From Serratia liquefaciens (GTDB taxonomy: Bacteria; Pseudomonadota; Gammaproteobacteria; Enterobacterales; Enterobacteriaceae): a stretch of DNA of 64,000 nucleotides. This document shows, one piece after another, positions 20,408 to 32,303 of this stretch (positions are counted from its first letter, which is position 1; the number at the start of each line of letters is the position of its first letter). The translations under genes and the position numbers were made by a program. The stretch is taken from assembly GCF_027594825.1 (NCBI RefSeq), contig NZ_CP088930.1:3285019-3349018 (forward strand), in the 5' to 3' direction. The notes below the pieces were generated by a model. It had not been told where the DNA came from and searched no databases. It saw only the letters and a program-made list of their open reading frames with translations.

Positions 20408-21304
20408 TCAGATCTGCGGTGTTTCAACGGCAGCAGACGCAGCCGGGATTTCTGCGAAGGCTTCGCCCATGCGGGTCACGGTGCCGTTGTTCAGCTGCGG
20501 CGCGAACTGTACGCTGCCTGGGGTAAACAGGTTAATGACCGTCGAACCCAGCTTGAAGCGGCCCATTTCTTCGCCTTTCTCCAGCACGATAGCGCCTTCC
20601 GCGCCTTCTTCAGGATAGGTCCAGCGTTTGATAATGCCTTCGCGCGGCGGAGTCACTGTACCGGCCCAGACGGTTTCGATGCTGCCGACGATGGTGGCAC
20701 CGACCAGTATCTGCACCATTGGCCCGACGGCGGTATCAAACACGCAGATCACACGTTCATTGCGCGCAAACAGGTTTGGCACGTTGGCGGCGGTCAGCGG
20801 GTTGACGGAGAACAGGTCTCCCGGGACATAAATCATTTCGCGCAGCACGCCGTTGCACGGCATATGTACGCGGTGATAATCCCGCGGAGCCAGGTAGGTG
20901 GTGGCGAACAGACCGTTACGGAACGGCTCTGCCAGCACATAGTTGCCGGCCAACAGCGCTTCCAGGCTGTAGTGGTGGCCTTTGGCCTGGAAAATTTGGT
21001 CGTCGTGGATCTGGCCGAGCTGGCTGATGGCACCGTCTGCGGGCAGGGCCAGCCAGTTGGCGTCGCTGATGATCGGGCGGGCGCCGTCACGCAGCGGGCG
21101 TACAAAGAATTCGTTGAAGCTGGCGTAGGCGCTCAGCTCTGGATGTTGCGACTCTTGCATGTTTACGCGGTAATAACGGGCAAAGCCCTTCAGAACCAAT
21201 TGGGTCAACCAACCGGCCTGCTTGTCCGCACCCCAGCCCGCCAGGCGGGTCAGTGCCAGCTTCGGTAACCAATACTGCAATTTAATTTTGATGCTATCCA
21301 GCAC
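20408..21304 (-). CDS. psd: Phosphatidylserine decarboxylase proenzyme
   Basis: Makes phosphatidylethanolamine from phosphatidylserine at the inner membrane. The proenzyme cuts itself in LGST (here [10 protein letters not shown], near residue 254), leaving a pyruvoyl group on the small subunit. At 298 residues it is shorter than the 322-residue E. coli protein because the tail after the LGST site is short. The start is GTG at 21304 with AGAGG upstream. It lies between rsgA (76 bases) and mscM (13 bases). Confidence 0.97.
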   Translation of the reverse strand: MLDSIKIKLQYWLPKLALTRLAGWGADKQAGWLTQLVLKGFARYYRVNMQESQHPELSAYASFNEFFVRPLRDGARPIISDANWLALPADGAISQLGQIHDDQIFQAKGHHYSLEALLAGNYVLAEPFRNGLFATTYLAPRDYHRVHMPCNGVLREMIYVPGDLFSVNPLTAANVPNLFARNERVICVFDTAVGPMVQILVGATIVGSIETVWAGTVTPPREGIIKRWTYPEEGAEGAIVLEKGEEMGRFKLGSTVINLFTPGSVQFAPQLNNGTVTRMGEAFAEIPAASAAVETPQI

Positions 21305-21380
21305 GTTTAACCTCTTGAATAAGGGTAAAGGGCGCGCATTGTAACGCTGGCTGTGCCACCGTCAACGCCGCCCGGCATTA

Positions 21381-22430
21381 TCAGTCTGCGCCATCGGTGA
21401 AGTTCTTGCGAACCTTCACTTGCGCCATGCTTTCCAGAATACGGTGATAGTTGTCGAAACGTTCTTTGGCGATATCGCCTTTTTCCATGGCGGCACGGAT
21501 AGCACAGCCTGGATCGGTATCGTGGCGGCAATCACGGAACTTGCAACCGCCTAAATAGTTACGGAATTCGACAAAACCTTGGGTGATTTGTTCCGGTTCC
21601 AGGTGCCACAGGCCAAACTCGCGTACGCCTGGGGAGTCGATCACGTCGCCGCCGTGCTGGAAATGATACAGCCGTGCAGCGGTGGTGGTATGTTGCCCGA
21701 GCCCAGAGACATCGGAAACCTGATTTACCAGAATTTGCTCTTTGGATGCGGGTAGCAGAGCGTTAAGCAGGCTGGACTTACCGACCCCCGACTGCCCGGC
21801 AAAAATACTGATGCGCCCGACCAGCGCCTGTTCAAACGCCTCCATGCCTTCGCGCGTCTGGCTGGAGACTTCCAGCACCCGATAACCAATCTTGCGATAG
21901 GTATCCATCATGCCGTCGACCCGTTTGCGCGCTTCGGCATCCAACAGATCGATCTTGTTCAGTACGATCAGCGGCTCAACTTCCAGCGTTTCACAGGCCA
22001 CCAGATAGCGGTCAATGATGTTCAGCGAAAGCTCGGGTAAGATCGCCGAAACGATGACGATTTGGTTGATATTGGCGGCGATGGGTTTCACGCCGTCATA
22101 GAAATCTGGACGTGTCAGCACCGAGGTACGTTCATGTACGGCCTCGACAATGCCTTTGACCCCTTCATGAGTACCGACGCCAGGGCGCCACACAACGCGA
22201 TCGCCGGTGACCAGCGAACGTAGCGTACGGCGAATATTGCAGCGGTGTTGGGTGCCGTCCGCCGCTTCAACGTCGGCATGCATCCCGAAACGGCTGATGA
22301 CGATGCCGTCCTGCGGCTCGCCCAGTTGGGAATCATCCAGTTCCGGTTTTTTGTCGGTGCGTTTCAGGCGACGTTGATGGTTCGCCTGCACGCGGCGTTC
22401 TTGACCTTTGGACAGTTTGTTCTTGCTCAC
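21381..22430 (-). CDS. rsgA: Ribosome small-subunit GTPase RsgA
   Basis: Circularly permuted GTPase acting late in 30S maturation. The motifs appear in permuted order: NKIDLL (G4), then [15 protein letters not shown] (G1), then [10 protein letters not shown] (G3). An N-terminal OB fold precedes them, and a C-terminal zinc-binding segment [16 protein letters not shown] follows. It is 349 residues with a GTG start at 22430 preceded by GAGG. It heads rsgA-psd-mscM and is divergent from orn. Confidence 0.97.
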   Translation of the reverse strand: MSKNKLSKGQERRVQANHQRRLKRTDKKPELDDSQLGEPQDGIVISRFGMHADVEAADGTQHRCNIRRTLRSLVTGDRVVWRPGVGTHEGVKGIVEAVHERTSVLTRPDFYDGVKPIAANINQIVIVSAILPELSLNIIDRYLVACETLEVEPLIVLNKIDLLDAEARKRVDGMMDTYRKIGYRVLEVSSQTREGMEAFEQALVGRISIFAGQSGVGKSSLLNALLPASKEQILVNQVSDVSGLGQHTTTAARLYHFQHGGDVIDSPGVREFGLWHLEPEQITQGFVEFRNYLGGCKFRDCRHDTDPGCAIRAAMEKGDIAKERFDNYHRILESMAQVKVRKNFTDGAD

Positions 22431-22613
22431 TGCGCCTCACTTGAATCCGCTTTATCGCTCATGGCGACCAAAAAGACTATGATACACGCTATTTTATATT
22501 AAATAACCGTTGTTAGCCGCCACGCGCAGCGCAGCCTGGCCGGTAAACAGCCAGCGCCGGTCGCCGCCTTGCCTACAGTTTGTTTATCTTTTGGCTTTTA
22601 CGCAGGAAATATC

Positions 22614-23159
22614 ATGACAGGAAACGAAAATAACCTGATTTGGATCGATCTGGAGATGACCGGGTTGGATCCTGAACGCGATCGCATTATCGAGATCGCT
22701 ACGCTGGTCACCGATGCCAATCTGAACATTCTCGCGGAAGGGCCGGTGATCGCCGTACATCAATCCGATGAACAGCTTGCCCTGATGGATGACTGGAACG
22801 TGCGCACCCATACCGGCAGCGGCCTGGTGGAACGGGTGAAAGCCAGCCAGTTCGACGACCACGCTGCCGAGCTGGCCACTATCGCCTTCCTGCAACAGTG
22901 GGTACCGGCGGGCAAATCTCCGATCTGCGGCAACAGCGTGGGTCAGGACCGCCGTTTCCTGTTCCGCTATATGCCCGCACTGGAAGCCTACTTCCATTAC
23001 CGCTATCTGGACGTCAGCACGCTGAAAGAACTGGCGCGCCGTTGGAAGCCGGAAATCCTCAGTGGCTTTAAGAAGCAGGGCACCCACCAGGCGATGGACG
23101 ATATTCGCGAGTCGGTAGGTGAACTGGCCTATTACCGTGAGCATTTCATCCAGCTATAA
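22614..23159 (+). CDS. orn: Oligoribonuclease
   Basis: Essential 3'-5' exonuclease degrading short RNAs, mainly dinucleotides, including pGpG. The ATG at 22614 with CAGGAA upstream gives the standard 181 residues; an in-frame start 15 codons earlier has no support. DEDDh residues are visible: D and E in [11 protein letters not shown] in [10 protein letters not shown], and H and D in [13 protein letters not shown]. It is single and divergent from rsgA, and is followed by the tRNA-Gly array. Confidence 0.98.
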   Translation: MTGNENNLIWIDLEMTGLDPERDRIIEIATLVTDANLNILAEGPVIAVHQSDEQLALMDDWNVRTHTGSGLVERVKASQFDDHAAELATIAFLQQWVPAGKSPICGNSVGQDRRFLFRYMPALEAYFHYRYLDVSTLKELARRWKPEILSGFKKQGTHQAMDDIRESVGELAYYREHFIQL

Positions 23160-23282
23160 CGAATGCAGGGCCTCTTGATCGGGGCCTTACTGCCGAAAGC
23201 TCCCGATTCCGCCGCTTAATTAGTCAGTTTGGCGCTTTAATCGGCAATCAAACAAAAATCGCGTTTTTTTGCTTTCAGGGGC

Positions 23283-23310
23283 TTGCGGCAAAAAGGATTT
23301 CTCGTATAAT
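23283..23310 (+). promoter_or_regulatory. Promoter of the tRNA-Gly array
   Basis: TTGCGG (23283-23288), a 16-base spacer and a perfect TATAAT (23305-23310). The GC-rich stretch GCGCACCCC follows, the discriminator type typical of stringently controlled stable-RNA promoters. The first tRNA begins 54 bases downstream. Confidence 0.8.
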
Positions 23311-23363
23311 GCGCACCCCGTACCGATGAAGAATTTCGTTTAGTTCCGACATCGATACGCCGG

Positions 23364-23439
<76 letters not shown>

Positions 23440-23503
23440 AATTCAACAATGCTGCTTAGGTGGCGTGATGAATAAAAAAAGTATCAGGTAGTACCCATGC
23501 GAC

Positions 23504-23579
<76 letters not shown>

Positions 23580-23634
23580 AAAAATTCAAAGGCCATGTTG
23601 TTGTTTGATGGCCGGATGCCCAAAGCATCTCAAT

Positions 23635-23710
<76 letters not shown>

Positions 23711-23802
23711 ATTTTCTCTTCGTTTCAAACTCAGTCCAACGCCTTTAACGGCGCGGTTCTTTGTCTCGTTATACATACCCTGTCGAAATGTTGTGAACAG
23801 AC

Positions 23803-24040
23803 TTATCCACAGGTAGCGCTCATAATACCCTCAGCTCAAAAAATCAACGCCACACAAATGAAATATATATTGCATTGATTTGTAAGCATATTTAATTATC
23901 GAAAAACGTTATACCGATCACTTGCTCTTTTTGTTGCAGTTGAAAGACAAAGCATTTTTATTTTTATGCACAAATCCACAGAGTGACTATCGCCCCTGAA
24001 AGAGAGATTTCAGGCATCCCTCGGCAATCCTTTTTCCACA
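23803..24040. other. datA-like DnaA-titration locus (DnaA-box cluster)
   Basis: Two perfect DnaA boxes, TTATCCACA (23803-23811) and TTATGCACA (23964-23972), lie on the same strand in the AT-rich gap between glyY and queG. Weaker boxes are AAATCCACA at 23972-23980 and TTTTCCACA at 24032-24040, the latter inside queG. Between the perfect boxes is an IHF-like site on the minus strand (23868-23880, AATCAA-N4-ATA, one mismatch in the TTR part). E. coli datA sits at the same place, next to glyVXY. By that precedent the locus would bind DnaA with IHF and promote DnaA-ATP hydrolysis, limiting re-initiation. Confidence 0.75.
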
Positions 24041-25149
24041 GCCCGTATCAATCGTTTTTTCTGCGTTGTCTGCACTTCTATGCCTTGCGCTTCACGCCGT
24101 GCCAGCTGCTGCGCCAGCGCCCAGTGGATATGTTCATCCAGCATCGCATCTTGTTCCAACCGAGCACGCAACGCCACCACTGCCGCATCCAGGTAGGGGG
24201 CATTGCCCAGCGCCACGGCGATATTGCGCAGCCAGCGCAAATGGCCGATACGCCGGATGGCGGAACCTTCAGTGATGCGCAGGAATTTCTCTTCCGTCCA
24301 ACCAAAGAGTTCGATCAGCTGCGGCGCATGCAGCGCGGCCCGTGGGCTGAAGTCATCTTCGTCAGTGAGCTGCGAAAAGCGGTTCCACGGGCAAATAAGC
24401 TGGCAATCATCACAGCCGTAAATACGGTTGCCCAATAGCGGCCGAAACTCTTCAGGGATGGCGCCCTCGAGCTCGATAGTCAGATAGGAGATGCAGCGGC
24501 GTGCGTCCACGGTATAGGGGGCGACGATGGCTCCGGTTGGGCAGGTGGTGATACAGGCGACGCAGCGGCCGCACTGTTCCTCCTGAGGCTTATCCACCGG
24601 CAGCGGCAGGTCGATCAGCAGTTCGCCGAGAAAGAACCAGGAGCCGGCTTCGCGGTTTAAAATAAGTGAGTGTTTACCAACCCAGCCAATGCCGGCTTTG
24701 GAGGCCAGTGCGCGTTCCATCACTGGCGCGGAGTCGACAAAGGGGCGGAAATTAAGTTCGCCGCAGTAGGCCTGGATCTGATCGCCGAGTTTTTTCAGCC
24801 GCTGGCGCAGCAGCTTGTGATAATCCCGCCCCAGCGCATAACGGCTGACATAGCCCAACTGCGGGTTATTCAAGGTACTGGCGAAGGCCGCCTTGGCCGG
24901 CAGGTAGTTCATGCGCACGCTGATCACGCGCAGCGTGCCGGGCAACAGCTCATGCGGCCGGGCGCGCAGCATGCCATGGCGCGCCATCCACTCCATTTCA
25001 CCGTGGTATTGTTTGTCTAACCAGGCCTGCAGTTTGGGCTCTTCCGCACTCAGATCGGTGTCGCAGATGCCTACCTGCTGGAATCCTAGCGATTGCCCCC
25101 ATTGCTTGATATGTTGGGCGAGTTGATTGAGATCGAGGGGGTGAGTCAT
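24010..25149 (-). CDS. queG: Epoxyqueuosine reductase QueG
   Basis: Cobalamin-dependent iron-sulfur enzyme performing the last step of queuosine synthesis in tRNA. From the ATG at 25149 it is 379 residues, as in E. coli; the upstream in-frame extension lies in nnr sequence and is not supported. Two ferredoxin-like cluster motifs are seen, CGRCVACITTCPTGAIV and CDDCQLICPW. Conserved N-terminal segments include QYHGEMEWMARHG and GRDYHKLLRQRL. Its ATG shares the four bases CATG with the divergent nnr start, and its ribosome site is poor. Confidence 0.96.
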   Translation of the reverse strand: MTHPLDLNQLAQHIKQWGQSLGFQQVGICDTDLSAEEPKLQAWLDKQYHGEMEWMARHGMLRARPHELLPGTLRVISVRMNYLPAKAAFASTLNNPQLGYVSRYALGRDYHKLLRQRLKKLGDQIQAYCGELNFRPFVDSAPVMERALASKAGIGWVGKHSLILNREAGSWFFLGELLIDLPLPVDKPQEEQCGRCVACITTCPTGAIVAPYTVDARRCISYLTIELEGAIPEEFRPLLGNRIYGCDDCQLICPWNRFSQLTDEDDFSPRAALHAPQLIELFGWTEEKFLRITEGSAIRRIGHLRWLRNIAVALGNAPYLDAAVVALRARLEQDAMLDEHIHWALAQQLARREAQGIEVQTTQKKRLIRAVEKGLPRDA

Positions 25150-26659
25150 GACGGGCCACAGTGAAAAACGATACTCTGACAGTTTACCACACTCTGTCTG
25201 GTCTGCGGACTGGATCCGGCGTGCGGAAGCGGACGCCGCCGCCTCGCAGGGCATCTCACTCTATCAACTGATGCAACGTGCCGGTGAGGCGGCTTACACG
25301 CTGGCGTGCGACCAATACCCTGCCGCCCACCACTGGCTGGTGCTGTGCGGCCATGGCAACAATGGCGGTGACGGCTACGTTGTCGCCCGCCTGGCTGCGG
25401 CGGCCGGCGTCAAAATCAGCCTGATTGCCTGCCAAGGCACGCGCCCACTGCCTTCAGAAGCGGCGGCTGCCAGACAGGCATGGTTGGCCAGCGGCGGCGA
25501 GATCCATCCCATCGACAGCCGCTGGCCTGAAGACATAGATCTGATCATCGACGGCCTGCTCGGTACTGGATTAAGTAGTGCGCCGCGGGCGCCGTACGAT
25601 GCCCTGATTGAAGCCGTTAACCGCAGCCGCGCGCCGGTTATCGCACTCGATATTCCCTCGGGCCTGCTGGCTGAAAGCGGTGCAGCGCCTGGAGCCGTCA
25701 TTCGCGCAGCGCATACCATGACTTTCATCGCGCTCAAACCGGGTCTGCTGACCGGCCAGGCCCGAGATTGGGTCGGGCAACTTCACCAGAGTACGCTAGG
25801 ATTATCGGGGTGGCTGGCAAAGCAACCGACGCAGATTCAGCGGCTTACTGCCGAATCGCTGTCCCAGTGGCTGAAGCCGCGTCGTCCCTGCTCACATAAA
25901 GGTGAACAGGGGCGTTTGTTAGTGGTAGGGGGCGATCGCGGCTTTGGCGGCGCAATACGCATGGCGGCAGAAGCTGCGTTGCGCAGCGGTGCTGGGTTGG
26001 TGCGAGTACTTACTCACATTGAGCATGTCGGGCCCTTGCTGACCGCCAGACCGGAACTGATGGTGCAACCGCTGAGCGACGAGGGGTTGCAGCAGGCGAT
26101 CGACTGGGCGGATGTGCTGGTGATTGGCCCAGGGCTGGGTCAGGGACAATGGGGTAGGAATGCGCTGAAAATATTGCAAGCCAGTGATAAACCGGCGTTA
26201 TGGGACGCCGATGCGCTGAACTTACTGGCATTAAATCCCGAGAAGCGTCAGAATCGTGTGATTACCCCGCATCCTGGGGAGGCGGCACGCCTGCTGGGGT
26301 GCCGTACCGCCGAGATTGAGAGTGACCGCTTACTTGCAGTGCGTAATCTGGTAGCGCATTACGGTGGCGTGGCCGTGCTGAAAGGTGCGGGTACGTTGAT
26401 CGCCGATGATCAAGGCCAGATGGCGATCGCCGACGTCGGCAACGCCGGCATGGCCTCAGGTGGAATGGGTGATGTGCTGTCCGGTATCATCGGCGGTTTG
26501 CTGGGGCAAAAGCTCTCACTGTATGATGCAGCCTGCGCCGGTTGCGTGGCGCATGGCGCAGCCGCCGATCGCGTGGCGGCAAGACAAGGAATAAGGGGGA
26601 TGCTGGCGAGCGATTTATTGCCGGAAATCCCTTATTACGTTAATCCTGAGTTGGCATAA
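25148..26659 (+). CDS. nnr: Bifunctional NAD(P)H-hydrate epimerase / ADP-dependent dehydratase
   Basis: Repairs damaged NADHX and NADPHX. It is 503 residues. The N-terminal YjeF_N epimerase domain (about 1-220) includes [15 protein letters not shown], and the C-terminal ribokinase-like dehydratase (about 230-500) has the [15 protein letters not shown] motif. GAGGGGG precedes the ATG at 25148 and lies in queG coding sequence on the other strand. It opens the long plus-strand run nnr-tsaE-amiB-mutL-miaA-hfq-hflX-hflK-hflC. Confidence 0.96.
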   Translation: MTGHSEKRYSDSLPHSVWSADWIRRAEADAAASQGISLYQLMQRAGEAAYTLACDQYPAAHHWLVLCGHGNNGGDGYVVARLAAAAGVKISLIACQGTRPLPSEAAAARQAWLASGGEIHPIDSRWPEDIDLIIDGLLGTGLSSAPRAPYDALIEAVNRSRAPVIALDIPSGLLAESGAAPGAVIRAAHTMTFIALKPGLLTGQARDWVGQLHQSTLGLSGWLAKQPTQIQRLTAESLSQWLKPRRPCSHKGEQGRLLVVGGDRGFGGAIRMAAEAALRSGAGLVRVLTHIEHVGPLLTARPELMVQPLSDEGLQQAIDWADVLVIGPGLGQGQWGRNALKILQASDKPALWDADALNLLALNPEKRQNRVITPHPGEAARLLGCRTAEIESDRLLAVRNLVAHYGGVAVLKGAGTLIADDQGQMAIADVGNAGMASGGMGDVLSGIIGGLLGQKLSLYDAACAGCVAHGAAADRVAARQGIRGMLASDLLPEIPYYVNPELA

Positions 26660-26673
26660 ATAGAAACTATCGA

Positions 26674-27144
26674 ATGAAAGAACTCGTTTTACCTCTGCCG
26701 GATGAGGCAGCGACTGTCGCATTGGGTACCGCCTTGGCTAAGGCGTGCGATCGCGCCAGCGTAATATACCTTTACGGTGACCTGGGCGCCGGTAAAACCA
26801 CCTTCAGCCGTGGTTTTCTGCAGGCATTGGGCCACCAGGGCAACGTTAAAAGCCCAACTTATACGCTGGTGGAGCCTTATGCGCTGCAGCCGCTGGCGGT
26901 GTACCATTTTGATTTGTATCGCCTGGCCGATCCGGAAGAACTCGAATTTATGGGCATTCGCGATTATTTTGCGCAGGATGCCATTTGCCTGGTGGAATGG
27001 CCACAGCAGGGGACCGGCGTCTTGCCGGAACCGGATTTGGAGCTGCATCTCAGCTACCAGGATCAGGGGCGCGAAGCAAAAATTCAGGCGGTTTCTGCCT
27101 ACGGCAGCCAGCTTTTAGACCGTATTCACGGGCCACAGGAATGA
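26674..27144 (+). CDS. tsaE: tRNA threonylcarbamoyladenosine ATPase TsaE
   Basis: ATPase partner of TsaB and TsaD in making t6A37 on ANN-reading tRNAs. It is 156 residues with a P-loop [10 protein letters not shown] and the family motif [10 protein letters not shown]. The [13 protein letters not shown] segment and the VEWPQQG block follow. It starts 14 bases after nnr and ends seven bases before amiB, so these are very likely co-transcribed. Confidence 0.97.
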   Translation: MKELVLPLPDEAATVALGTALAKACDRASVIYLYGDLGAGKTTFSRGFLQALGHQGNVKSPTYTLVEPYALQPLAVYHFDLYRLADPEELEFMGIRDYFAQDAICLVEWPQQGTGVLPEPDLELHLSYQDQGREAKIQAVSAYGSQLLDRIHGPQE

Positions 27145-27151
27145 CGCCGCA

Positions 27152-28954
27152 ATGACGTATGCGTTGAGAAAATTACTCGTAATCGCCCTGATCGCCGTAT
27201 TGGGGCCTTTGGGTGCGGCCAGTGCGTTGGCCGCATCGTCGTTGTCTGATATTAAAGTCACCAATGCTCAGCGTGAAGCCACGGTATCGGTGAGCTTCAA
27301 CGGCCCGCCAGACTATGCTTTCTTCCCCTTGCACGGCCCGGACCGCGTGGTGTTGGATGTAAACCAGAAAGGCAAGGTGGGCGGTTTGCCTCTGAATTTC
27401 AGCGGCCAGAATCTGGTGAAAAGCATTCGCTCCAGCGCACCGAAAGATGACCAGAGCGTGCGGTTGGTATTTGACTTGACTCAGCGTTCAAAGACCCGGG
27501 TAGCCACGCGCCAGAACGGCAGTGTCTATACCGTGGTGTTCACCATCGCCGCTGAGGGCAGCGCAAACACCACGGTACGAAAATCCCCGACGCCGGCTCC
27601 GGTGGTCGTGAACCCACCGACGCGTAAAGCCCCGGTGGTGGTGAGTGAGCCTGAACCAGAGCCAGAGCCTGCTCCGGTGCGCAGAGCGCCAAGCGGTTCC
27701 AATCCTTTCACCAATAAGCCTACCGTGGTTGCGGGCACCGCATCTGAGGTTACGCCGCGCAGCAGCCGCGTTTCCGCCGGTTCCGGCGACCGGGTGGTGG
27801 TGGCTATTGATGCCGGTCACGGCGGCCAGGATCCAGGTGCCATCGGCCCGAACGGCCTGAAAGAGAAAAATGTCACTATCGCCATCGCTCGCCGCCTGCA
27901 GGCGTTGTTGGATGCCGATCCACAGTTTAAACCGGTGTTGACGCGCAACGGCGACTACTTCATTTCGGTGATGGGCCGCTCTGACGTGGCGCGTAAGCAA
28001 GGCGCTAACGTGCTGGTCTCCATTCACGCCGACGCCGCGCCAAACCGCAGCGCCAACGGGGCTTCGGTTTGGGTTCTGTCCAACCGCCGCGCCAACAGCG
28101 AGATGGCAGGCTGGCTGGAACAGCATGAGAAACAGTCCGAATTGCTGGGCGGTGCGGGTGATTTGCTGGCCAACAGCCAGGCGGATCCTTACCTGAGCCA
28201 GGCGGTACTGGATCTGCAGTTCGGTCACTCGCAACGTGTGGGCTACGATGTCGCGGTAAAAGTCTTGCAGCAATTGCAGAGCGTCGGTTCATTGCATAAA
28301 CGTCGTCCTGAACACGCCAGTCTTGGCGTGCTGCGTTCGCCGGATATCCCATCCTTGTTGGTGGAAACAGGATTTATCAGTAATAGCACGGAGGAGCGGC
28401 TGCTCGGCAGTAGCGCATATCAGGAGAAAATTGCCCGGGCGATCCACAACGGCCTGCGCAGTTATTTCCTGGCGCACCCGCTACAAGCCGACCCAAAGGT
28501 GGAAAACCGACCGCTGGACGTCGCAGCGGCGGTTAACTCCTCAACACAAGACGTCAGTCAGCCTGCTCCGGTCACCCGTTCGACCGGCAGCAGCCGCATT
28601 AGCGGCAAAACGCAGATCCACGTGGTGAAGCGAGCCGAAACGCTCTCCGGCATTGCCGATAGCTATGGCACCACCATGGCGGCGTTGCGTGACCTGAACA
28701 AGTTGAAAAAAGACGGCGTGTGGGTCGGCCAGCGCCTTAAAGTGCCGGCGGGTAAAACCGCCGTGACGGTCAGTACGGTCGCCAAGGCAAAACCCAGCGT
28801 GAAGAAGCCGTCCAGGCACAAAGTGACCCGCGGTGATACCTTGTCCTCCATCGCTACCCGTTATGGTGTCAGCGTCAGTGACCTGAAGCGCGTGAATAAA
28901 CTGAAGTCGGACGTCGCGCCGCTGGATCGGACGCTGACCATTCCGCAGGCCTAG
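27152..28954 (+). CDS. amiB: N-acetylmuramoyl-L-alanine amidase AmiB, two LysM domains
   Basis: Periplasmic amidase that splits septal peptidoglycan during division, activated by EnvC/FtsEX in E. coli. It is 600 residues. A signal peptide (about 1-28) is followed by an AMIN domain (about 30-133) and a Pro/Glu-rich linker (about 145-210). The Amidase_3 domain (about 214-445) carries zinc ligands in [17 protein letters not shown] and VETGFISN. Two LysM domains lie at about 489-533 and 555-599. E. coli AmiB is about 445 residues with one LysM, so this form has an extra peptidoglycan-binding module and longer linkers. Confidence 0.96.
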   Translation: MTYALRKLLVIALIAVLGPLGAASALAASSLSDIKVTNAQREATVSVSFNGPPDYAFFPLHGPDRVVLDVNQKGKVGGLPLNFSGQNLVKSIRSSAPKDDQSVRLVFDLTQRSKTRVATRQNGSVYTVVFTIAAEGSANTTVRKSPTPAPVVVNPPTRKAPVVVSEPEPEPEPAPVRRAPSGSNPFTNKPTVVAGTASEVTPRSSRVSAGSGDRVVVAIDAGHGGQDPGAIGPNGLKEKNVTIAIARRLQALLDADPQFKPVLTRNGDYFISVMGRSDVARKQGANVLVSIHADAAPNRSANGASVWVLSNRRANSEMAGWLEQHEKQSELLGGAGDLLANSQADPYLSQAVLDLQFGHSQRVGYDVAVKVLQQLQSVGSLHKRRPEHASLGVLRSPDIPSLLVETGFISNSTEERLLGSSAYQEKIARAIHNGLRSYFLAHPLQADPKVENRPLDVAAAVNSSTQDVSQPAPVTRSTGSSRISGKTQIHVVKRAETLSGIADSYGTTMAALRDLNKLKKDGVWVGQRLKVPAGKTAVTVSTVAKAKPSVKKPSRHKVTRGDTLSSIATRYGVSVSDLKRVNKLKSDVAPLDRTLTIPQA

Positions 28955-28976
28955 CGCCCACATTAGAGGAATCAGT

Positions 28977-30851
28977 ATGCCCATCCAGGTGTTACCGCCC
29001 CAGCTTGCCAACCAGATTGCCGCCGGTGAAGTGGTCGAACGGCCCGCGTCAGTGGTAAAGGAACTGGTGGAAAACAGTCTGGATGCCGGTGCGACACGCA
29101 TTGATATTGATATCGAACGCGGCGGTGCCAAGCTGATTCGCATCCGCGATAACGGCTGTGGCATCGATAAAGACGATCTGGCTTTGGCATTGGCCCGTCA
29201 TGCCACCAGTAAAATCAGCACGCTCGACGATCTGGAAGCCATAGTCAGCCTCGGCTTCCGCGGCGAGGCGCTGGCCAGCATCAGCTCGGTTTCCCGTTTG
29301 ACGCTCACCTCGCGCACCGCGGAACAGAATGAAGCCTGGCAGGCCTATGCCGAAGGCCGCGATCAGGCGGTGACGGTCAAACCGGCGGCGCATCCGATAG
29401 GCAGCACGCTGGAAGTGCTGGATCTGTTTTACAACACCCCGGCGCGGCGCAAATTCATGCGCACCGAGAAAACCGAATTCGGCCATATCGATGAAGTGGT
29501 GCGGCGCATTGCGCTGGCGCGTTTCGATGTGGCGATCAACCTCAGCCACAACGGCAAACTGATCCGCCAATATCGCGCAGCGAAAGACGAGAGCCAATAT
29601 GAGCGCCGCCTGGGCAGCATTTGCGGCCCGTCTTTTTTGCAGCATGCGCTGAACATTTCCTGGCAGCACGGCGATCTGACCATTCGCGGCTGGGTGGCTG
29701 ATCCTGCCGGGGCGCGTCAATTGGGTGAGATGCAGTATTGCTACGTCAATAGCCGCATGATGCGCGATCGTCTGATCAACCATGCCATCCGCCAGGCCTA
29801 TCAGGATCAACTGAAAGACGATCAGCAGCCCGCGTACGTACTGTATCTCGAGGTCGATCCGCATCAGGTAGACGTGAATGTGCATCCGGCCAAGCACGAG
29901 GTGCGCTTCCATCAGGCGCGGCTGGTGCATGATTTTATTTATCAGGCGGTAACCACCGTGCTGCAGCAGGTCGGCAACGCGCCGCTGCTGTTGGACGATG
30001 AGCCGGAGCAACCGTCGGCGCCAACCTGGCAGCCGGAAAATCGCGTCGCTGCCGGCGGCAACCATTTTTCGCAGCCGGCGCCGCGTCGTGAATCTCAGCC
30101 TAGTGAGGCTGGCGTTGCGCGTGAGCGCGCACCTCAACCGGCCTACCAGGCAGGCAACGGCTACCAAAAGCGTGAGGGCGAGCTTTACGGCAAACTGATG
30201 CAGGCCGCTCCGGTGGTGGAGCCAGCGCCAGAAACGCCGAAACAACCGCTGTTCCCACCGGTAAAGGCTGAGCGTGATATGCCGCTGGACGGCAGCCAGC
30301 ACAGCTTTGGCCGGGTGCTGATGATCCACCCACCGTGCTTCGCGCTGATTGAGCGTCGCCAGCAATTGATGTTGCTCAACCTGCCGGTGGCCGAACGCTG
30401 GTTACGCCAGGCGCAGCTTAACCCGGCTGAAGAAGGCCTGCGGCCGCAGCCGCTGCTGATCCCCATCAAACTGACGCTGAATAAGCAAGAGGCGGCTGCT
30501 TGCGTGCGTCATCAGCCGTTACTGGTCAAAATGGGATTGGATTTGCAGACGGATCATGGGCGTGTGACGCTGCGCGCAGTACCTTTACCATTACGCCAAC
30601 AAAATTTACAAAAACTGATACCCGAACTGTTAGGCTATCTGGCCGAGCATCAGGAGATGTCGCCCCCGGTGTTAGCCACCTGGTTTGCCCGCCACTTGGG
30701 CAGCGAACATGAGCAGTGGAACACCTCGCAAGCGATACAATTGCTGACCGACGTTGAACGACTTTGCCCGCAGCTGGTCAAATCACCACCGAGCGGACTT
30801 TTACAACCTGTTGATTTACAGGCTGCACTGGCAGCCCTTACGCATGATTGA
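28977..30851 (+). CDS. mutL: DNA mismatch repair protein MutL
   Basis: Couples MutS mismatch recognition to MutH incision. It is 624 residues. The GHKL ATPase motifs are in the N-terminal third: [27 protein letters not shown] and [14 protein letters not shown] transducer domain, a variable Pro/Gln/Glu-rich linker (about 340-430) and the C-terminal dimerisation domain follow. Like other gamma-proteobacterial MutL with MutH, it shows no obvious DQHA endonuclease motif. The end overlaps the miaA start by eight bases. Confidence 0.97.
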   Translation: MPIQVLPPQLANQIAAGEVVERPASVVKELVENSLDAGATRIDIDIERGGAKLIRIRDNGCGIDKDDLALALARHATSKISTLDDLEAIVSLGFRGEALASISSVSRLTLTSRTAEQNEAWQAYAEGRDQAVTVKPAAHPIGSTLEVLDLFYNTPARRKFMRTEKTEFGHIDEVVRRIALARFDVAINLSHNGKLIRQYRAAKDESQYERRLGSICGPSFLQHALNISWQHGDLTIRGWVADPAGARQLGEMQYCYVNSRMMRDRLINHAIRQAYQDQLKDDQQPAYVLYLEVDPHQVDVNVHPAKHEVRFHQARLVHDFIYQAVTTVLQQVGNAPLLLDDEPEQPSAPTWQPENRVAAGGNHFSQPAPRRESQPSEAGVARERAPQPAYQAGNGYQKREGELYGKLMQAAPVVEPAPETPKQPLFPPVKAERDMPLDGSQHSFGRVLMIHPPCFALIERRQQLMLLNLPVAERWLRQAQLNPAEEGLRPQPLLIPIKLTLNKQEAAACVRHQPLLVKMGLDLQTDHGRVTLRAVPLPLRQQNLQKLIPELLGYLAEHQEMSPPVLATWFARHLGSEHEQWNTSQAIQLLTDVERLCPQLVKSPPSGLLQPVDLQAALAALTHD

Positions 30852-31785
30852 AACTGAAATGACACCACGTCCCCCGGCTATTTTTATTATGGGGCCGACC
30901 GCCTCGGGCAAGACCGCGTTGGCGATCGCGCTGCGTGAACGCCTGCCTGTGGAACTGATCAGCGTGGATTCCGCGCTGATTTATCGCGGCATGGATATCG
31001 GCACGGCTAAACCGAGCGCTGAAGAATTGGCGCAGGCGCCGCACCGATTGATTGATATTCGCGATCCTGCCGAAGCTTACTCAGCCGCGGATTTTCGCGC
31101 CGACGCACTGAAAGAGATGGCCGCCATTACCGCCGCCGGGCGTATCCCGCTGCTGGTGGGAGGCACCATGCTTTACTTCAAGGCGCTGTTGGAAGGTTTA
31201 TCGCCGCTGCCGCCTGCCGATCCGGCGGTGCGAGAGCGTATCGAACAGCAGGCGGCGGAGCAGGGTTGGGACGTTTTACACCGTCAGTTACAAGAGATTG
31301 ACCCGGTTGCGGCACTGAGAATTCATCCTAATGATCCGCAGAGACTGTCCAGAGCACTGGAAGTTTTTTTTATTTCGGGTAAAACTTTAACGGAACTGAC
31401 TAAAATTTCGGGTGAATCGTTGCCGTATCATGTTCACCAATTTGCGATAGCGCCGACCAGCCGTGAGTTGATCCATCAACGCATAGCGCTGCGGTACCAT
31501 CAAATGTTGGCGGCAGGTTTTGAGACGGAAGCGCGTGCACTTTTTGCACGGGGTGATTTGCATACGGATTTGCCTTCCATTCGCTGTGTCGGTTATCGCC
31601 AGATGTGGTCATATTTATCTGGCGAAATTAGTTACGATGAGATGGTTTATCGTGGTATTTGCGCAACGCGTCAGTTGGCCAAGCGCCAAATGACCTGGTT
31701 ACGAGGCTGGAACTCGGTACATTGGCTGGACAGCGAGAAGCCGGGAGAGGCTTTGGACTCGGTAATACAGGTTGTTAGTGCATAG
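30844..31785 (+). CDS. miaA: tRNA dimethylallyltransferase MiaA
   Basis: Adds the dimethylallyl group to A37 of UNN-reading tRNAs. The P-loop is [12 protein letters not shown], followed by [36 protein letters not shown] and [13 protein letters not shown] take the ATG at 30844, which overlaps the mutL stop, giving 313 residues; ATG 30859 is an alternative (308 residues). Neither has a strong ribosome site, which fits coupling to mutL. Longer starts inside mutL are not supported. Confidence 0.95.
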   Translation: MIETEMTPRPPAIFIMGPTASGKTALAIALRERLPVELISVDSALIYRGMDIGTAKPSAEELAQAPHRLIDIRDPAEAYSAADFRADALKEMAAITAAGRIPLLVGGTMLYFKALLEGLSPLPPADPAVRERIEQQAAEQGWDVLHRQLQEIDPVAALRIHPNDPQRLSRALEVFFISGKTLTELTKISGESLPYHVHQFAIAPTSRELIHQRIALRYHQMLAAGFETEARALFARGDLHTDLPSIRCVGYRQMWSYLSGEISYDEMVYRGICATRQLAKRQMTWLRGWNSVHWLDSEKPGEALDSVIQVVSA

Positions 31786-31887
31786 GTCGAGTGATTGTGT
31801 ACAATTGATGAGTATTCAGCGCGCAAATTTTTTAGGTCGTTTATTTTAGAGCCGACAGGTTCTTAGTTAAAAACAACAAGCAAATAA

Positions 31888-32208
<321 letters not shown>

Positions 32209-32303
32209 AGCGCGTTGCGAGTCAACCATGAAGGGGAGCATAAGCAGCCGTGGGCTGTTTATGTCCCCCAAACTCACGGGTTCCCGTTTGAGAGGTTGCA
32301 CGC

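Noticed and set aside
20395..20427. Longer TTG start for mscM
   Set aside because: It would overlap psd and lacks a ribosome site; GTG at 20394 has AAGGA and a clean signal peptide.
29049..30365. 438-codon open frame opposite mutL
   Set aside because: Antisense by-product of high GC third positions in mutL; no start signal.
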